A stretch of 64,000 bases of DNA from Actinomycetota bacterium (GCA_018333515.1 JAGXSZ010000030.1:245978-309977); one strand, 5' to 3'. Shown: positions 35,038 through 44,651, numbered from the stretch's first letter. Numbers and translations are program-made. Notes: generated by a model not told the origin, from the letters alone.

Positions 35038-37050
35038 CTAGGTAGGAATGGTGACGGTTAGCGTAGTGCCCCGACCCGGTTCGGATTGTATATCGAAGGT
35101 GCCGCCGACTAGGCGGGCGCGTGTTTGCATGCCGTCTATCCCTAGTTTTCCAATGCGTGAAAACTCGCCGATACTTACCGGCAGTTCGAAGCCCTTTCCG
35201 TTATCGGCGATAACAAGCTTCGTAGCGGTATCGTCAAAACCAATAGAAAGTTCCGCGCTCGTTGCCGCTGCGTGCTTTGCTACATTTCTCAAGGCTTCTT
35301 GAGCGATCCTAAAGAGAGCCACCTCAACCTCTGGTGAAAAGCGTCTCTCCTCGCCTGATACCGTCAAGCTTGCTGATATTTTATGCTCTGTTTTCAGTTG
35401 TTCCGTCAGCCACTCCACAGCGGGAATCAGACCTAAATCATCGATAATCGACGGCCTTAAATCGCGGCTTAAGCGACGCACCTTCTGTAGAGAGTCTTTG
35501 AGGTGGTCATGGAGCCCCCACAAGAACCTTAATTTGGCCATTGGCAGCTCTTTGCTTGCCTGGCAAAATTCCTCGAGCTGGTGGAGCGCCGCGATAAGGT
35601 TTTGCGCCGTGCTGTCATGGAGGTCGCGCGAGATACGCAACCGTTCCTCCTCGTGTCCTTTTGTTATCTGCCGCAGGTAGAAATGCTGGTTTTCTTGCAA
35701 CCTGACTTCTTTTGTTATGTCTCTGCCGATAAATTGAAAGCCGTCAGGGTGCCCATTGCTGGAGATTAGATTCGTAGTTACTTTAAGGATAGCCTCGGTA
35801 CCATCTTTTCTGATAAGCTTTTGTGTATAAGGCTGTTTGTCTGTTTTATCATCTAGCAGGTTGTCTTGGATCGTTTCTGATACGGTGAGGCTCTCTTGCG
35901 GCAGAAACCGGTGACTGTCGGCCCCGATCAACTCTGATAGTCGAAAGCCCAGGAGATTGGCGGCGGCTATGTTGGCGTCCGTGATTTTACCATTCAGATT
36001 CTGAATCCAAATCGCGTCGTGTGCGTTCTCAAAGAGCTGTCGATATTTTCTTTCAGAGAATCTAAGCTGTTCGTTGGCCAACTCTCTTTCATGGTAGAGA
36101 CCGGAATTATCTATAGCGATTCCAACAAGGTTTCCGAGGGCGGAAAGCAGTTCGATTTCCGCTTCTTGAAACCGGCGTTTGTTGCATGTGGCTATGCAAA
36201 GCGTTCCCATAATCTTATCTCGAGCCATTAAGGGCACGCTTAACTGGGTGTGTAAGCCTTCCTCTCTTGCGGTCTCAGTATAAAAATCCGGATTATTTGC
36301 GATATCCTCTACTAATATCGGCTTTCCCGAGTCGGCAACGCAACCGCAGAGACCCTCCCCTAATTTCATCCCATCCAAAGCTTGCGCCGAGCGCTCTTTT
36401 ATGCCTTTGAAAGCAATCAAATTTAATTCTTGCTCATTCCTGTTTCGGGAAAAAATCAAAACAATATCGACATGCATTACCTCCATAATCATTTTAATGG
36501 CGTTATTGAGAACTATTTCTATATCCAAGGAACGGCTGAGCATCTCAGTAAAGGCATTGATAACGGTGAGTTGCTTTTCCTGCTTTATCGACATTCGGAC
36601 CTTAGACTGCAGTTTCCGCTGCGATGATTCAAAACACGCTCTGGCCTGTTCAAGTTGTTCACTTCGCTTTCTAAGCGTGTTCGCCGAAATTGGCGCGACG
36701 GACCCTATTAACGTTATCATTATGGTTTCGATGATGGCCGTGCTCGGTGTTGGTGAGATAAATATAGCCCGCGGCAACATGAAAAGAAGAGCGATTATTA
36801 TGGCCGCAGCACCGCCTTTTAAACCAAAAATAAAGCTACTAAGGATAATGGGCACCAGATATAGGATTCTGTCGACGGTATGTCTTGTTATGCCAAAGTA
36901 AGTATCCGGAATGGTGAGTAGGATGAGATTGGTCTGGTCGTTATAGTGGTGAAGAGTTATAAGGACAAAGATGCTTACGATTGACCAAAAACTAGGGTTA
37001 AGGATGAGACGTTCCTGACGTGTTGTGTGATGTTCAGTCTCCGTGTTCAC
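35038..37050 (-). CDS. membrane sensor histidine kinase (GAF-PAS-HisKA_3)
   Basis: A 670-residue NarX/DegS-type kinase. Residues 1-125 hold about four membrane helices. A coiled linker, a GAF domain (about 165-320), a PAS domain (about 335-450), the HisKA_3 dimerisation helix with phospho-His in RISRDLHDSTAQN (about 475) and HATPase (ALFRIAQEALRNVAKHA, IADNGKGF, GRGTTLTV) follow. It lies 21 bp after its partner response regulator. Placed between the two TauE units and the Mrp operon, it may control them; the signal is unknown. Confidence 0.93.
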   Translation of the reverse strand: MNTETEHHTTRQERLILNPSFWSIVSIFVLITLHHYNDQTNLILLTIPDTYFGITRHTVDRILYLVPIILSSFIFGLKGGAAAIIIALLFMLPRAIFISPTPSTAIIETIMITLIGSVAPISANTLRKRSEQLEQARACFESSQRKLQSKVRMSIKQEKQLTVINAFTEMLSRSLDIEIVLNNAIKMIMEVMHVDIVLIFSRNRNEQELNLIAFKGIKERSAQALDGMKLGEGLCGCVADSGKPILVEDIANNPDFYTETAREEGLHTQLSVPLMARDKIMGTLCIATCNKRRFQEAEIELLSALGNLVGIAIDNSGLYHERELANEQLRFSERKYRQLFENAHDAIWIQNLNGKITDANIAAANLLGFRLSELIGADSHRFLPQESLTVSETIQDNLLDDKTDKQPYTQKLIRKDGTEAILKVTTNLISSNGHPDGFQFIGRDITKEVRLQENQHFYLRQITKGHEEERLRISRDLHDSTAQNLIAALHQLEEFCQASKELPMAKLRFLWGLHDHLKDSLQKVRRLSRDLRPSIIDDLGLIPAVEWLTEQLKTEHKISASLTVSGEERRFSPEVEVALFRIAQEALRNVAKHAAATSAELSIGFDDTATKLVIADNGKGFELPVSIGEFSRIGKLGIDGMQTRARLVGGTFDIQSEPGRGTTLTVTIPT

Positions 37051-37071
37051 GCTTATCCCTCGTCATGCAAA

Positions 37072-37752
37072 CTATTCTAGCCCGACCCAACCATTTTTTA
37101 GAGCAAGAATTACCGCTTCGGTGCGAGAGCTAACGTCTAATTTATCGAATATATGGCCTAAGTGGGCTTCGGCGGTACGCACGCTTAGGCTAAGCTCTGT
37201 AGCGATTTCTTTATTGCTTCTGCCTTGTGCCGCTAGATTAAGCACCTCTACTTCACGGTTGGTTAACAGCTCAAACGGCCTTAACTCATGGTTTCTTGCC
37301 GTGTTGCTAAACCGCTGCATTACTTTTCTTGCAATTGTGGGGTGGAGCACCGAATCTCCCCTATGTATTGCATATATGCTATCGATTAACTCTTGTCCGG
37401 TGATATCTTTCAAAAGATAACCGGCTGCCCCCGATTCGAGAAGGGCGAAAATATATTGATCGTAGTCGTATGCGGTAAGTATAAGTATCGGCACAGAGAG
37501 AGGCAATGCTTTTATAGCTCTAGTGGCTTCTATACCGTTAAGTTTCGGCATGGAAACATCGGCTATAATGATATCGGGCTTGAGCTTGGTCGCCAAAGCA
37601 ACCATCTCTTCTCCGTCTCCGGCTTCACCGACTACTTCTAAGCCCGATTCTTTTTCTAAGAATCGACGGATGCTCTCTCTTACCAGCACATGATCTTCAG
37701 CTAACAAAATTCTGATGTTCTTACTCACATTAATTTCATTATAAACCTCCAC
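37072..37752 (-). CDS. NarL/FixJ-family response regulator
   Basis: A 226-residue regulator: receiver domain (ILLAEDH acidic pair, IIIADVSMP phospho-Asp, LTAYD, LLKDI with the conserved Lys) and a LuxR-type HTH (LTNREVEVLNLAAQGRSNKEIATELSLSVRTAEAHLGHIFDKL). The open frame begins with GTG 37752; GTG 37728 (SKNIRILLAEDH) is another candidate and neither has an ideal ribosome site. Co-transcribed with the kinase. Confidence 0.92.
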   Translation of the reverse strand: MEVYNEINVSKNIRILLAEDHVLVRESIRRFLEKESGLEVVGEAGDGEEMVALATKLKPDIIIADVSMPKLNGIEATRAIKALPLSVPILILTAYDYDQYIFALLESGAAGYLLKDITGQELIDSIYAIHRGDSVLHPTIARKVMQRFSNTARNHELRPFELLTNREVEVLNLAAQGRSNKEIATELSLSVRTAEAHLGHIFDKLDVSSRTEAVILALKNGWVGLE

Positions 37753-37986
37753 GTAGATTATTTCAAAACGGTAGGACTACGTAGCGCTGGTAAGTAAAAT
37801 TACGCATTTACTAGAACTTTAACTATAGCGTAATCACTCATGACCAATAAAAATTACACGTACTGCTTATGATGCGCAACAAGGTATTTCGCGAAAGTAA
37901 AAAGCGGTAGCAGCACCGATTCTATATTGCCTGGACAGTGATTCAATTAAAGCACCAGGTAAATCAAGCATGAGAGGAGGTATAGG

Positions 37987-38244
37987 GTGCCAATGAGAGC
38001 CTATTTGTTGGTAAGCGTGGTCGACGACATGGGCCAGGATTACTTTATAAAAGCGGTTCGAGCGCTGGAAGAGATGCAGGGCGTCGAGTTTGTCGACCCG
38101 GTTACAGGTAGTTTCGACATGATAATAATGGTAGAGGCGCCGCTGACCATCGAGACCTTGGTAAAAAAAATAAACTCCAAGTCGTGGGTTAGAAGGGTAG
38201 AGGTACTTCGCGTCGTCAGTATATTTGAGCGATGCAAAGCGTAA
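37987..38244 (+). CDS. Lrp/AsnC ligand-binding-domain protein
   Basis: An 85-residue stand-alone RAM/AsnC_trans_reg domain: MRAYLLVSVVDDMGQDYFIKAVRALEEMQGVEFVDPVTGSFDMIIMVEA. It lacks the HTH of Lrp, so it may bind a small effector and associate with other regulators. GTG 37987 is 6 nt after AGGAGG; ATG 37993 is the other option. It precedes the second tauE by 127 bp. Confidence 0.85.
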   Translation: MPMRAYLLVSVVDDMGQDYFIKAVRALEEMQGVEFVDPVTGSFDMIIMVEAPLTIETLVKKINSKSWVRRVEVLRVVSIFERCKA

Positions 38245-38371
38245 GACGCGCTACCTGTGACCAAACCCCAAAACGACGCTCGGCAACTTGTTCGTGCGTG
38301 GCGGAGTGCGTGGCGGAACTGGTGTAAAGTAAAAGATTTTTGATAATCAATCTAAAAAAGGAGGCGATTGA

Positions 38372-39616
38372 ATGAGTGGACCAAGACAGGTCTTCGAATT
38401 AATGAAGGCCGCGTCGGAGGCGCATGCCAGGTGGGACTATGAAGTATCCATGAGCATCCTGGCAAGCCGAAAGAAGCTTATGCTTCTTCTCTTAATGACG
38501 GTACCGATACTGTTGATGTCGGCCGCCGAGGCCGCCGACATGCTGGGATCTAAGACCGCATATGCTCCGGCTTTTTATTCTACCGATGTTTTTCTTGTTT
38601 CAATTCTTATAGGCTTAGCAGCCGGTTTAATCACAGGCGCTATTGGCGCGGGCGGAGGGTTTATAATCACGCCGGCTCTGATGGCAATAGGTGTAAAGGG
38701 TATCCTCGCAGTAGGAACGGACTTGTTCCATATTTTTGCAAAAGCTATTATGGGTACGGTCGTGCATAAAAAACTCGGCAATGTTTCAGTGAAATTGGCG
38801 GCGGCATTTCTTGTTGGAACATTTGCGGGTACTTTTATCGGCGGCTATATAAACAAGACTCTCTACAATATAGACCCCGCGCTTAGCGACGCATTTATTA
38901 GCGTTGTCTACGCTGTGCTCCTTGGCTTTTTAGGTTTTTATTCTCTTGCGGATTACTTAAAGGCTAAAAAATCGGGCGATACCGGAGGTGCGCATGGAGG
39001 CGGCTCCGCGGGCCTTACACCTTTCGCGCAGAAAGTACAGAATATAAATATCCCTCCGATGATAACATTCGATGAGGATTTTGGAGGCAGAAAAGTATCT
39101 GGCGTACTCCTTGCCTTGGGTGGAGTTGTCGTAGGTACGGTCGCGGCCATAATGGGGGTAGGCGGCGGCTTTATCACCTTCCCCATGTTCGTCTACATGT
39201 ATGGAATATCGACCATGACGACTGTCGGGACCGATATCCTTCAAATCATCTTCACCGCCGGCGTTGCGGCGATAGGCCAGTACGCTATTTACGGATATGT
39301 CTTTTACACCCTGGCGATGGGCATGTTGCTCGGCTCGCTGGTCGGCATCCAAATCGGGGCGCTTACCACGAAGGTCGTAAAAGGCATACACATAAGGGCG
39401 TTCTACGCGATAACTATTCTCGCCGGCTTCATAAACAGGCTCTCCGTTTTGCCCAAGAAGTTAACTGAAATGGAGTATATTAGTTTATCAATGTCGGTGG
39501 TTAACGGCATAGAATTGGTTGGAAATATACTGTTTTGGGTGGTAATAAGCTTTTTTGGTGTCTGGATATTTAGCAAGTTCTTCGGTAATCTCCATGTTCT
39601 AAGAGGGGAGGGCTAG
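38372..39616 (+). CDS. TauE/SafE family anion permease (copy B)
   Basis: A 414-residue permease related to copy A. Two glycine-rich repeats are seen, LITGAIGAGGGFIITPALMA and VAAIMGVGGGFITFPMFVYM, each followed by GTDLFHIFAKA or GTDILQIIFTA. It carries a distinctive N-terminal cytoplasmic segment (MSGPRQVFELMKAASEAHARWDYEV) and an extra helix, features I associate with large TauE relatives of sulfate-reducing bacteria. AAGGAGG precedes the ATG. Followed by a membrane-anchored partner and a tandem USP. Substrate unproven: sulfate or sulfite is likeliest from context. Confidence 0.88.
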   Translation: MSGPRQVFELMKAASEAHARWDYEVSMSILASRKKLMLLLLMTVPILLMSAAEAADMLGSKTAYAPAFYSTDVFLVSILIGLAAGLITGAIGAGGGFIITPALMAIGVKGILAVGTDLFHIFAKAIMGTVVHKKLGNVSVKLAAAFLVGTFAGTFIGGYINKTLYNIDPALSDAFISVVYAVLLGFLGFYSLADYLKAKKSGDTGGAHGGGSAGLTPFAQKVQNINIPPMITFDEDFGGRKVSGVLLALGGVVVGTVAAIMGVGGGFITFPMFVYMYGISTMTTVGTDILQIIFTAGVAAIGQYAIYGYVFYTLAMGMLLGSLVGIQIGALTTKVVKGIHIRAFYAITILAGFINRLSVLPKKLTEMEYISLSMSVVNGIELVGNILFWVVISFFGVWIFSKFFGNLHVLRGEG

Positions 39617-39618
39617 GG

Positions 39619-40344
39619 ATGATCAAAGATAAGAAGCATTTCAGCCTTGGCCTCATGCTTTTGGCCTCATTCTTTATAGTGCTGTTCTGGATATTTACCC
39701 CAACGTTTGGCAATGGCATGAACGGGCTGCAGTATGCCGATGATATGTTCAACAAGCTCTCAAAGGGCTCTTCTTACTTTATTCCGAAAGTTGCGGAAAA
39801 GAATGAGAAGTTTTACGGCAAAAACTTTGAAGTCTCAATCGATCTAGGAAAACCCGAAGTCGCGGAAAGCGCGGCGATCCTCTTTGAGCATGCGGGAGCG
39901 GCGGTAGTCGCTAACGGTACCGAGCTGAAAATTAAAGGAGACCTCGGCAAAGTATTGGCAAGCGCTTTGGAAGACGCCGACGCGATGTACAAAAACAAAG
40001 GAACGGATGTTACCACAAAATACGGTTACGACAATACTAATACCAAAGATGAGAAAGTAATATTTGGTAGCTGGTGGCATGCGTTGAGCAAAATCGATAA
40101 GAGATTGCAGTTGGACGGAAAAGTCAAAGAAGCGAAAATGGTCGGCGATGTTATGAAAAAAGCCGTTGAGCCCGGCTACAATTATTATGGGATAGAAGCC
40201 AAAAGCGTCTCCGAGAAGGCGGTATTAATGACGGCTCTGCTCGTCTTTTACGTGATTTATACGCTGTGGTTTGGCTTTGGTGTGTTCTATCTATTCGAAG
40301 GTATGGGGCTTTCTATGAAGAAAGGGGCCAAGTCAGAGGCCTAG
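39619..40344 (+). CDS. membrane-anchored hypothetical protein, TauE partner
   Basis: A 241-residue protein with an N-terminal helix (about 10-29) and a C-terminal helix (about 205-228). The soluble domain between them (about 40-195) is rich in Lys and Glu (ADDMFNKLSKGSSYFIPKVAEKN, ILFEHAGAAVVANGTELKIKGDLG). It starts 2 bp after tauE, so it is translationally coupled. It may be a periplasmic or membrane subunit of the permease. No domain name recognised. Confidence 0.75.
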   Translation: MIKDKKHFSLGLMLLASFFIVLFWIFTPTFGNGMNGLQYADDMFNKLSKGSSYFIPKVAEKNEKFYGKNFEVSIDLGKPEVAESAAILFEHAGAAVVANGTELKIKGDLGKVLASALEDADAMYKNKGTDVTTKYGYDNTNTKDEKVIFGSWWHALSKIDKRLQLDGKVKEAKMVGDVMKKAVEPGYNYYGIEAKSVSEKAVLMTALLVFYVIYTLWFGFGVFYLFEGMGLSMKKGAKSEA

Positions 40345-40356
40345 GAGGGGTATCCT

Positions 40357-41214
40357 ATGAAAGTATTAGTTCCCGTCGACGGGTCGAAATCGTCGATGCA
40401 AAGTGTTCATGCAGCTCTGGATTTTACCAAGAAAGCAGAGGCAGGCGTATGTCTGTTGACCGTTGTTAGGCCTATAGTAGATTTCGATTATGAACTATCG
40501 GCTTCGCAAAGGGAAGCCGTAATGAAAACGCTGATGCAACATGCCGAGGAAGTCATCGAGAAGGCAAAGGAAGTTTTTGTTGCGGGCGGCGTAAACCCCT
40601 ATTGTGTGATTAAGACGAATGCGAACTCTGTGGCCGATGAAATATGCGACCTTGTTGAGAAGGAAAAATTTGACCTGGTAATAATGGGCAGAAAAGGCCT
40701 TAAAAGGACTGAACGGGCTATTATGGGATCGGTAACCTCACGGGTTATAAAATGCAGCCCGGCTAATGTTCTAGTAATGCCAAGCGATGCTGTTCTCAAG
40801 TGGCGGAGGATTCTTCTTGCCGTTGATGACTCGAAATGCGGTGAAGTTGCCGCACAGGTAGCTTTAGATATGGCTAGTGCTTTTGGGCAGGAACTTAAGG
40901 TGATTTCGGTTGTTGATATGCCGGAGGAGACTTACTCCGTAATCCCAAACGCTATCGCCAAGCTTGTTGATAGTGCCCGCAGTGTTGCCGATTCTGTAAA
41001 AAGCAGGGCGGAAGCGCTAAATATTAAAACAGATATTTATATAAAAGAAGGCGATACCGCATGGATAATAACAGACTTTGCAGAGAAAGAAAATGTGGAT
41101 CTGATTTGCATAGGGAGCTATGGCAAAACAGGCCCAAATCGATTTACCGTCGGAAGCGTTGCTGAGAAAATTATAGGGGGCGCATTGTGCCCTATACTTG
41201 TTGTTAAATGTTAA
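40357..41214 (+). CDS. tandem universal stress protein
   Basis: A 285-residue protein with two UspA domains: 1-140 (MKVLVPVDGSKSSMQSV, IMGRKGLKRTERAIMGSVTSRV) and 148-285 (ILLAVDDSKCGEVA, IGSYGKTGPNRFTVGSVAEKI). Both have the ATP-binding G-2X-G-9X-G(S/T) pattern. GAGGGG precedes the ATG. Last intact gene of the second TauE unit; its stop leads straight into the LCIB remnant. Confidence 0.92.
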   Translation: MKVLVPVDGSKSSMQSVHAALDFTKKAEAGVCLLTVVRPIVDFDYELSASQREAVMKTLMQHAEEVIEKAKEVFVAGGVNPYCVIKTNANSVADEICDLVEKEKFDLVIMGRKGLKRTERAIMGSVTSRVIKCSPANVLVMPSDAVLKWRRILLAVDDSKCGEVAAQVALDMASAFGQELKVISVVDMPEETYSVIPNAIAKLVDSARSVADSVKSRAEALNIKTDIYIKEGDTAWIITDFAEKENVDLICIGSYGKTGPNRFTVGSVAEKIIGGALCPILVVKC

Positions 41215-41217
41215 AGA

Positions 41218-41765
41218 CTAAGCAAGAAACTTAATAGGCTCGGTTTTTCGATTGACAACACTATTGCATGCGTGGGCGTGTGCGGGGATGAGTTATCGCA
41301 GCCGTTGGTTGAGGCTGTAAACAAGAGGTGGGATATGCGTTTAACCTTTCAAGTCTCGCGGCGATGTTCTTTGCCGGCAAGACCGGCCTGACAGCGGCGA
41401 TGCATCATGCCCCAAATTTAGATGGCAAAGAACGCTATGTGTTTTATAGTTTTCCGCACATCGCCATTGACGACAAGGGACGCATCGGTGTCTGCGCTCG
41501 GGAGGGCAGACACGGCGACTCGAGCGCATGTGGAGCTTTAGGTATATTCCAGAAGATGGTCGCTGAGGGTGCGGTCGATACAACGACTCTCGTGGACGAC
41601 CTTGAGATAAGTCTGATAAAGGCGCGGCTGTCGAAGGAGATACCCGCAGGTGATACGCCCGACCTGCTTCAAGTCACAAAAATCGCGCAGCGGGCAATTC
41701 AAGCCGACCTCGAGGCCGCTCTTACGGCCTATGCTATCGTAGGCGGCACGAAGCACGACCTATAA
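41218..41765 (+). pseudogene. degraded LCIB-type carbonic anhydrase copy
   Basis: The frame directly following the usp stop encodes LSKKLNRLGFSIDNTIACVGVCGDELSQPLVEAVNKRW, then shifts. The next frame continues YAFNLSSLAAMFFAGKTG...SSACGALGIF. The shift equals loss of one G in a G run (near 41331). The N-terminal 40-odd residues of the intact copy are absent, and about 40 codons near the C-terminus are missing (LEAALTAYAIVGGTKHDL replaces the long end). Zinc ligands are still recognisable. It is a decayed duplicate of the 26.6-27.4 kb gene; the frameshift alone could be a sequencing error, but the two deletions could not. Confidence 0.85.
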
Positions 41766-41815
41766 GAAAGATAGCCCGCTATTAGTGGGTGGCAAGTTCT
41801 TATCGGCAGTGAAGC

Positions 41816-41860
41816 CGCCGAAAGCACGCTGGAGGCGGGGAAGCCCGCTTTCGGCGTTTC
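41816..41860 (+). terminator. probable terminator after the second TauE unit
   Basis: CGCCGAAAGC (41816-41825) pairs with GCTTTCGGCG (41847-41856), with an inner GCGGGGAAGCCCGC-like hairpin in the loop, then TTTCATTT. No gene is seen in 41766-42087. Confidence 0.7.
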
Positions 41861-42087
41861 ATTTATACCGCATGGAGCGCGTCTTTCGTTTAAAGCGCGA
41901 CCTAACGTGGAAGAATGAATGTACAAGTATTTAATATCCTTGGGCTTGCTTGAAGCATAGACAAACAGTATGAACGGTTGTGGGTTTGACGAACCTGCAA
42001 ATCATCGCTGGATTGTTGATTTTATGATAGCGGATTGAGGCTTAGCCCGATGACGACATGCGGCTTGGGAAAACAGGGGTGGAAAAG

Positions 42088-42954
42088 ATGAGATTTTTAG
42101 TCGCCGTTGATGGTTCGGAGACCGGCAAGAACGCGCTCAAGCAAACGCTTGCGTTTGTCAAGCAGGCGGGTGGTGAGGTCATAGCGATAACGGTACCGTT
42201 TTATTACGGGGCTGAGTTTGAGCTTGGGCTTGTGGGGACCACTGAGGAGGTCTTTACCGGGCCGGCTGAGGCTGTTTTGACGGAAGCGCGCGAGGCCGCG
42301 AAGGAGATGGGCGTCGAAATTAATACGGTCATGGAGACCGGAACAGTCCATCAAGCCATTGTTAAAACAGCAACCGCGAATGACGTTGATTTAATTGTTA
42401 TGGGTCGGCGCGGTTTGACTAGGTTTGAGCGAGCGTTAATGGGAAGTGTTACGTCGAGGGTAATCGGCTACAGTCCGATAGATGTTCTAGTCATTCCTCG
42501 CGAGAGTGTTTTGAAGTGGGATAAGGTTTTACTACCTGTCGATGGCTCGAAATATAGTGATGAGGCGGCTAAGCGCGCAATTGAGTTGACTAAGAATTAT
42601 GGCGGGAAGTTAACCATTCTCACGGTTGTCGACATAAACCCCGAACTCTTCGCTATCGCTCCGGATATCGCCGACCAGGTTGAGATGGGCGCGAAAAGCA
42701 TCGTTGACGAGGCCAAAGCGCTCGCCGAAAAAGCCGGCATTGACGCCGAGATGGTATTGGTCGAGGGTGAGCCATACGAAAAGATTATCGGTGTGGCGAA
42801 AGATGTGGGTGCCGGGTTGATCTGCATGGGCAGCCACGGGCGCACGGGCATAGGGCGGCTTATGATGGGAAGCGTCACCGAGCGGGTCATAGGCGAGGCC
42901 ACAACTCCGGTGCTGGTTGTAAAGACTTCGCAGGCGGCGCCGTTAATCAAATAA
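42088..42954 (+). CDS. tandem universal stress protein
   Basis: A 288-residue protein with two UspA domains: MRFLVAVDGSETGKNALKQT with GRRGLTRFERALMGSVTSRVIG, and VLLPVDGSKYSDEAAKRA with GSHGRTGIGRLMMGSVTERVIG. Both match ATP-binding USPs. ATG 42088 stands 8 nt after GGGG and is preferred to 42058. Similar to the 40.4-kb paralogue. Monocistronic. Confidence 0.92.
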   Translation: MRFLVAVDGSETGKNALKQTLAFVKQAGGEVIAITVPFYYGAEFELGLVGTTEEVFTGPAEAVLTEAREAAKEMGVEINTVMETGTVHQAIVKTATANDVDLIVMGRRGLTRFERALMGSVTSRVIGYSPIDVLVIPRESVLKWDKVLLPVDGSKYSDEAAKRAIELTKNYGGKLTILTVVDINPELFAIAPDIADQVEMGAKSIVDEAKALAEKAGIDAEMVLVEGEPYEKIIGVAKDVGAGLICMGSHGRTGIGRLMMGSVTERVIGEATTPVLVVKTSQAAPLIK

Positions 42955-43047
42955 CGGTTTTGACGAGTGATTTTATTTCTCTCGTAGCTCGGGGCCTGTT
43001 TGCGCGGGTCGATTTCGCGCCGCAACATCGTTGCGCTTTAGGCGCGG

Positions 43048-44535
43048 CTATATATACCTTGCTGACCTGAAGATATCCATGAATTCGGGGTGGACGTTGA
43101 GTTCGAGGTAGGTGATGGTGTCGGCGATGTGCTCGGCCTCGGCGATTCGCTCCGCATCGAGCAGGATGGCGCGGGCACCGGCAAGTGAGCCGTTGCCGAG
43201 CGTTATAAAGCGCTCTTTAGGCAGTTTCGGGTAGAGGCCGATGGTCGTGGCTGAATCGACATCGATGTGGATGCCGAACGAGCCTGCGGTGTAAATGTGC
43301 TCGATATCTTCGAGCGCCACACCTACGCTGTTTATAAGGATGGTCGTTGCGGCTATCATCGCGGCCTTGGTCGTCAGCAAGTTGTGGATGTCCTTTTCAG
43401 TGATGTAGGTCGGCGTTTGTCCGTTGGCGCCCTCGGCGAGAACATAAGACATGCGCCCGTTTATCTCCCTCCAGCGCGCGGTTTTCTTGTCGAGGACGAA
43501 GCGCCCCGTAGGGTCGAGCAAGCCCGAAAGATATAGTTGCGCGACGAGGTCGATAAGCCCCGAGCCGCAGAACCCATAGGCCGGCGCTCCGGCGATGGCC
43601 GAATAGGTCGGCTCGAATGTCGCCGGGTCGATGGTCGCGCGCTCGATGGCGCCCGGCTCGGCGCGCCGCGCGCAATCCGCGACACCGGCTTCGAGGGCTG
43701 GGCCGGCCGAGCCCGCAATCGCCACCATCCACTCTTTATTACCGAGGATGGCCTCGACGTTGGTGCCGATATCGAGCAAGAGCGACACACCCTCGCCCCC
43801 GGCTATGCCTGAGGCGATAGCCCCGGATATCAGGTCGCCGCCGAAGTAGCCGCCGACACTCGGGAATACGTAGACCGTGGCGTTGGGAGACGTTATTAAC
43901 GAGACGTCCTTTGCCCGGAGTCTCGGGATATGGTTTATCGACGGTATGTATGGTTCAAAGCGCATGACGGCCGGGTTGAGCCCCAGGAAAAAATGGGCCA
44001 TCGAGGTGTTGCCGGCTACCGCCACCGCCATAACTTCGGTCGGCGAAATACCGGCTGACGCGCATGCCTGTTCGATGAGACCGTTTATTGTAGCTCGCAG
44101 AACTCCTGTGAGCGTTTCACTGCAGCTCTGTCCGGCGAAGTGGAGCCTGGTCAGCAAATCCTCGCCGTACCCGGCCTGGCCGTTTACCTCACCAAAGGTT
44201 GCGAGGCTCTCGCCCGTTATGAGGTCGATGAGTTCGACCGCGACGACAGTGGTGCCGATATCGACCGCTATGCCATAGTTTCTCCGCGAGGTATCGCCCG
44301 GCTCGATGCCACAGACTATGAGCGTTTCTCGCACGATGCTCCCCGCAACCGTCACCTTGCCCGCAGTCTCGCGCAAAACGCTTGCCGCCTCGAGTATGAG
44401 GCCGAGAGGCCATTCTATATGCGGAACGCCGGCGATCTCGGTGATTGCGTGATTGAGGCGGTCGATATCCGCCTTATTGTTGTCGAGCGAGCCCGCCGGT
44501 ACTTCAACGTAGCATTTAAAGGATAATGTCGACAT
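43048..44535 (-). CDS. ASKHA-domain corrinoid-activator-like protein (DUF4445)
   Basis: A 495-residue protein of the RACo/RamA-type family, ATP-dependent reductive activators of corrinoid proteins. The ASKHA domain shows GIAVDIGTTVVAVELIDL (phosphate-1), VAVAGNTSMAHFFLGL, LLLDIGTNVEAIL (phosphate-2) and YTAGSFGIHID. Relatives normally begin with a [2Fe-2S] ferredoxin domain of about 90 residues; here the protein starts in the middle domain, and stops lie just upstream in frame, so the ferredoxin part is absent. Three close Cys (FCGSG, DCARR, SCSE) do not form a ferredoxin motif. No corrinoid protein gene is adjacent. Function uncertain. Confidence 0.8.
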   Translation of the reverse strand: MSTLSFKCYVEVPAGSLDNNKADIDRLNHAITEIAGVPHIEWPLGLILEAASVLRETAGKVTVAGSIVRETLIVCGIEPGDTSRRNYGIAVDIGTTVVAVELIDLITGESLATFGEVNGQAGYGEDLLTRLHFAGQSCSETLTGVLRATINGLIEQACASAGISPTEVMAVAVAGNTSMAHFFLGLNPAVMRFEPYIPSINHIPRLRAKDVSLITSPNATVYVFPSVGGYFGGDLISGAIASGIAGGEGVSLLLDIGTNVEAILGNKEWMVAIAGSAGPALEAGVADCARRAEPGAIERATIDPATFEPTYSAIAGAPAYGFCGSGLIDLVAQLYLSGLLDPTGRFVLDKKTARWREINGRMSYVLAEGANGQTPTYITEKDIHNLLTTKAAMIAATTILINSVGVALEDIEHIYTAGSFGIHIDVDSATTIGLYPKLPKERFITLGNGSLAGARAILLDAERIAEAEHIADTITYLELNVHPEFMDIFRSARYI

Positions 44536-44651
44536 CCAACCTCATCTTTAACACCTGCATTAATGTGGAGCTGTTCGAACTCATATTCGCGGCTTACGCT
44601 ATGGTTCGGCCAAGCTGCTTGCGCGCAAAACCCGTCTCAAACGCTCAAAAA

